Source: Porogramme epimiltina
Taxonomy: Eukaryota > Basidiomycota > Agaricomycetes > Polyporales > Polyporaceae
Assembly: GCA_900155495.1 (NCBI GenBank)
Contig: FTLJ01000835.1
Span: 1 to 10,785, forward strand
Reading direction: 5' to 3'
Length of the DNA stretch: 10,785 nt
Position 1 is the first letter of the stretch, and each line of letters starts with the position of its first letter. The translations under genes and the position numbers were made by a program. Shown one piece after another: positions 8,442 through 10,785 of this stretch. The notes under the pieces are model-generated. The model saw only the letters and a list, made by a program, of their open reading frames with translations, was not told the DNA's origin and did not search any database.

Positions 8442-8520
8442 GTGCGTGCTCCCCTCCTTCCTCCTTCCCCCTCTCTCTTCCCCGCGCTGCGCGCTCACCG
8501 TGCACTCTACACGCATACAG
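8442..8520 (+). other. Remnant intron in ZIP copy 1 spanning an exon loss
   Basis: Donor GTGCGT directly follows the codons for IIGILV, and a pyrimidine-rich 79-bp stretch ends in CATACAG. In intact family members the next residues carry helix 4 with a conserved His-Ser motif. Here the following sequence begins at the helix-5 part (TAIIFHQL), so the helix-4 exon appears to have been deleted between two introns. Confidence 0.6.
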
Positions 8521-8697
8521 CATCTCCCGCCACCGCAATCATCTTCCACCAGCTCGTGACTTCGAGGCCCCCGTTCGTGATCTGCATCGCGGGCCTCCCG
8601 GACAAGCACTACGGCGCAAGCGGCGGGGTGCGGTCGGGGTGCGCACAGGCGGGGCGCGCGCGCTGAAGCCGCTCCTCGCGGTCACGTGCGCGATGAT

Positions 8698-8805
8698 GTG
8701 CGTGTCTGCCCTTACTCCTATTTTTTTAGCCTTTCGCGAACGCTGACTCCCGCTCCCCCCTCCCCTCGCCAATCCCATCTTACAGCGCACCTAGTGCTCC
8801 CGTAG
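8698..8805 (+). other. Probable intron before the last ZIP copy 1 exon
   Basis: Donor GTGCGT comes after KPLLAVTCAMM. The acceptor is CCCGTAG at 8805, or alternatively CTTACAG at 8784. The following exon reads DVVAAVSAGMLICAAC in frame to its stop at 8953-8955. The sequence expected for the short helix-6 segment is not seen. Confidence 0.55.
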
Positions 8806-9125
8806 GACGTGGTGGCGGCGGTGTCGGCGGGGATGCTCATCTGCGCGGCGTGCGAGGAGATGCTCATGGGCGACTTCGTCATGGATGCGCGTCTGTGGCA
8901 CAGCGCGGTGGGCCGACACGCGCTCGCGCTCGCGAGCCTGCTTGCGTGTCGGTGAGAAGAGTTGCGGAGCGCGCACCGCGCCCATTTCATGCCCATCCTA
9001 CATATGGCATTTATATAGCTTCTGCCCGCCGTGGATTTTGATGATGCCCATCTGTACTTCGAAGGTCCGCCGCGACTCTGAGGTCGAGCCTGGCGGTAGT
9101 GCCGTTGAATCTTTTGATCGAGCGA

Positions 9126-9254
9126 TATAGAAGACAGAACGTGCGCTGTGCAGAGTGCCTCTGGGGTGACGAGAGACCATGCTGGAACTCTGAGCGAGCC
9201 AAGGCCGGGCGAGGGAGCGTCGTGTCGATGGCTGTCGGTGGCTCTATAGAAGAC
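9126..9254 (+). repeat. Direct repeat TATAGAAGAC, two copies 119 bp apart
   Basis: The 10-mer occurs at 9126-9135 and 9245-9254 upstream of ZIP copy 2. It may be a duplicated promoter element or chance. Confidence 0.5.
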
Positions 9255-9292
9255 TGCAGAAAGGCGTGATGGTGTCCGTCTAGCGCCCTCCT

Positions 9293-9322
9293 GCCAATCG
9301 TCTTTGGAGGGCGGCGATTGGC
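9293..9322. promoter_or_regulatory. Inverted pair of CCAAT boxes upstream of ZIP copy 2
   Basis: GCCAATCG (9293-9300) and CGATTGGC (9315-9322) are perfect 8-bp inverted arms around a 14-bp spacer. Each arm carries a CCAAT core, the target of the HAP/CBC (NF-Y) complex in fungi. The pair lies about 200-230 bp before the ATG at 9525, a normal distance for a fungal promoter. Copy 1 shows no such pair just upstream. The function is inferred from motif and position. Confidence 0.55.
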
Positions 9323-9524
9323 CAGGTTCGCCCCGCACAGAGCACGTCGACCGGTGCGGACCCCGAGGCCAGGAGCGCGGGCTGCTGCCGTCTCTCCCGG
9401 CTCTGCCGTCCCCTCCTGCTGCTCTCAAAGGCTGTCCCTGCCTGTCTCGTGCGCGCTATCCACACACGACCCTTTGACGACCCTTCACGTACCTGGCCTC
9501 AGATCCCGACTGCCCCCCTCAGCC

Positions 9525-10785
9525 ATGCAACGAGCAAGCTCCCCAAGGACCTCGTCCGAGACAACGCACCAGACAACGTCGTAGAGCGACTGCTGATCAT
9601 GCACCTTATATATGCTATCTCTCTCATTGGTGCGTGCACTCTGTACGGCACTTCTGTCATATGGCCCTCAGCTTACACTCTCCTCCGCGTAGCTGTGTCC
9701 TCCCCAATGCCCACAGCGATATTTCGGTCAATACGAGTCCTCAGCATCCTCTTCTTCGTTGACAAACATTTTGGCACTGGGGTCATTCTCTCCGCCGCTT
9801 TCGCCCATCTCCTCCGAGATGCATTCAAGGCTCTCCTCGATCCAAAAGTCAGCAACACGTGGGAAGTCGGGCATTGGGCAGGTCTAATCATGTAGGTCCT
9901 TGTCGACCTCCCTCCTCGGAACGATTCTTACCTCTTCTCGGTCAGTCTAGGCTCTTTACTGTGCACATTCTCCATAGAGCGCGAGATCGCATCCTATCCT
10001 CCCTGGTATCCACTCCTCACGCTGTTCGAATTCTCTAGACATCTCGACAGCATATGTCGACCGCCTCCACTCACACCCATCCGCGCCTTCAACATCAGCC
10101 ACCTCCGCCACTTCATTGTCGCCCCCGTCGATCCAGATGGAATACGACCCCTCCCCCGCAGCACGACTCTCCATCCTTGTCGAGAGCCCCAGCGGGACCA
10201 CCTCGCACCCTCAGAGGCCTCCCCACTCAACGGCGCCTCCGCCCCGTACGACGCGACCGCGCACCGCGCCCGTTGTGCGCATCAAGCGCACACGTACCCC
10301 TACACACCGAGACGCGCAGCGACGCTTCCTAGCTCAGCGATAATGCTGCGGGCGCTGGGCGACGCGTTCTTCTCTGGAGGGCACCACCGGCACGAGCCGC
10401 GCGCGGCGCGCATGCAGCACCACCCGTGCGGCCCGCGGTGGAGCTCGTGGGATAGCCTGTGGCTGGGCGCGCGCCGCGGCGACGGGTGCGAGGCTGCGGG
10501 CCCCGTGTCGGGCCACCACGCGCGCGCCCACCACCACCAGCAAAACCCTGCCATAAGCGCGCGCACACGGATGGCGGGCTGGACCTCGAGGGCGCACGGG
10601 TGCGCGCGCAGGCGGCGGTCGTGAAGGCGCGCGAGGGGCACACGTGTGGCGAAGGGGTCAGGGCCGGGATCGGGTCTGGGACCGAGAGAGGGAGGGGGTG
10701 GCGAGGGGAACGGGCCATGCCGCGGGTGGACAGGGACATGGCTACGGGTATGGGCACGGACACGCGCATTTGGACATGGAGCGAT
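9525..10785 (+). pseudogene. Decayed ZIP (Zrt/Irt-like) zinc transporter, copy 2, cut by the window end
   Basis: This copy keeps a helix-1 exon that copy 1 lacks (DNVVERLLIMHLIYAISLI, about 9572-9629). The nearest ATG, 9525, is out of frame with that exon. A short probable intron (9630-9671, GTGCGT...CTCAG) leads to the helix-2 exon, with LFFVDKHFGTGVILSAAFAH and GHWAGLIM. Another probable intron (9892-9977) comes next. The helix-3 region is disturbed by extra bases before STAYVDRLHSHPSAPSTS (about 10044-10097). The linker follows (SIQMEYDPSPAARLSILVES), then a frame-shifted His-poor segment and GQGHGYGYGHGHAHLDMER (10728-10784) in yet another frame. It is less decayed than copy 1 but not translatable as one protein. 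The C-terminal half lies beyond the window. Confidence 0.8.
10728..10784 (+). other. Gly-His metal-loop segment of ZIP copy 2
   Basis: In one frame this reads GQGHGYGYGHGHAHLDMER. The aligned piece of copy 1 (from 8252) reads GQGHGRAYARLDMERW. Copy 1 has lost three residues and most of the histidines, with Arg codons in their place. Confidence 0.75.

Larger units (their letters stand above)
7262..8955 (+). pseudogene. Decayed ZIP (Zrt/Irt-like) zinc transporter, copy 1
   Basis: Intact ZIP proteins move Zn or Fe into the cytoplasm through eight membrane helices with a His-rich loop between helices 3 and 4. The recognisable parts, in order, are: the helix-2 exon (LFFVDNHFGTGVILSTAFAH, ending GHWTGLI near 7480); a probable intron, 7481-7574; a linker (SIQMEYDYSPAQRPSV) and a His-rich run (HAHHAHTHPHTP, from 7859 in another frame); GQGHGRAYARLDMERW (from 8252); VGRRTQIIGILV (to 8441); ATAIIFHQL (about 8527-8554) and AGLPDKHYG; KPLLAVTCAMM (to 8697); and a C-terminal exon 8806-8955 (VSAGMLICAACEEMLMGDFV, ending LACR-stop). 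The pieces lie in different frames. Missing are the helix-1 exon, most of helix 4 with its conserved His, and helix 6. The HQLFEG metal motif is disrupted to HQLVTS. It cannot make a transporter. Confidence 0.85.
8956..9524. other. Spacer between the ZIP copies, probable promoter side of copy 2
   Basis: There is no supportable gene. The spacer holds a TATATA at 9012-9017, a 10-bp direct repeat (TATAGAAGAC at 9126-9135 and 9245-9254) and an inverted CCAAT pair at 9293-9322. A long minus-strand open frame crosses the spacer but has no recognisable motif, and GC-rich DNA gives such frames by chance. Confidence 0.5.

Noticed and set aside
7355..8609. Long minus-strand frames across ZIP copy 1
   Set aside because: They are antisense shadows of GC-rich, formerly coding sequence. 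The ZIP motifs are on the plus strand.
8718..9428. Minus-strand open frame of 236 codons
   Set aside because: It is antisense to the recognisable last exon of ZIP copy 1 and runs into the spacer. The product shows no motif.
1..10785. CRISPR arrays, tRNA or rRNA genes, terminal inverted repeats of an intact transposon
   Set aside because: I looked for regularly spaced repeats, tRNA-like hallmarks and long terminal repeats and saw none. The only extended repeat is the ZIP gene duplication.

Overview
The window looks like nuclear DNA of a mushroom-forming basidiomycete (Agaricomycetes). The largest gene is cut by short introns of 49-69 bp with fungal splice and branch signals. Coding stretches favour G or C at third codon positions, and the protein families (NACHT-WD40 receptors, a ZIP zinc transporter with a His-rich loop) are common in that group. 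Family assignments come from reading the translated sequence; no search was run.

Layout. (a) 1-466, + strand: GC-rich coding-like sequence, probably the 3' end of a broken gene that I cannot name. It is interrupted at about 155-161 by a frame break lying on a perfect 20-bp palindrome. (b) 467-755: AT-richer 3' flank. (c) 756-5770, - strand: one apparently intact seven-exon gene for a modelled protein of 1552 residues. It has a helical MLKL/HeLo-like N-terminal region, a NACHT NTPase with clear Walker A and B motifs, and 13-14 WD40 blades. This is the layout of a fungal NOD-like receptor (NLR). (d) 5771-7261: about 1.5 kb without a supportable gene, holding the receptor's promoter side. (e) 7262-8955 and 9525-10785, + strand: two tandem, decayed copies of a ZIP (Zrt/Irt-like) zinc transporter gene, separated by about 570 bp that includes a paired, inverted CCAAT element. 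The second copy runs off the window edge.

How the parts relate. The receptor should sense a ligand through its WD40 propellers, oligomerise through NACHT, and signal through the N-terminal bundle, as in other STAND proteins; the ligand and output cannot be read from sequence. The ZIP copies share a TM2/TM3-type exon that aligns without gaps (161 bp, about 28 mismatches by hand count), but everything downstream is frame-scrambled or deleted. They are therefore best seen as relics of a tandem duplication. Nothing ties the ZIP relics functionally to the receptor, and they are not an operon.
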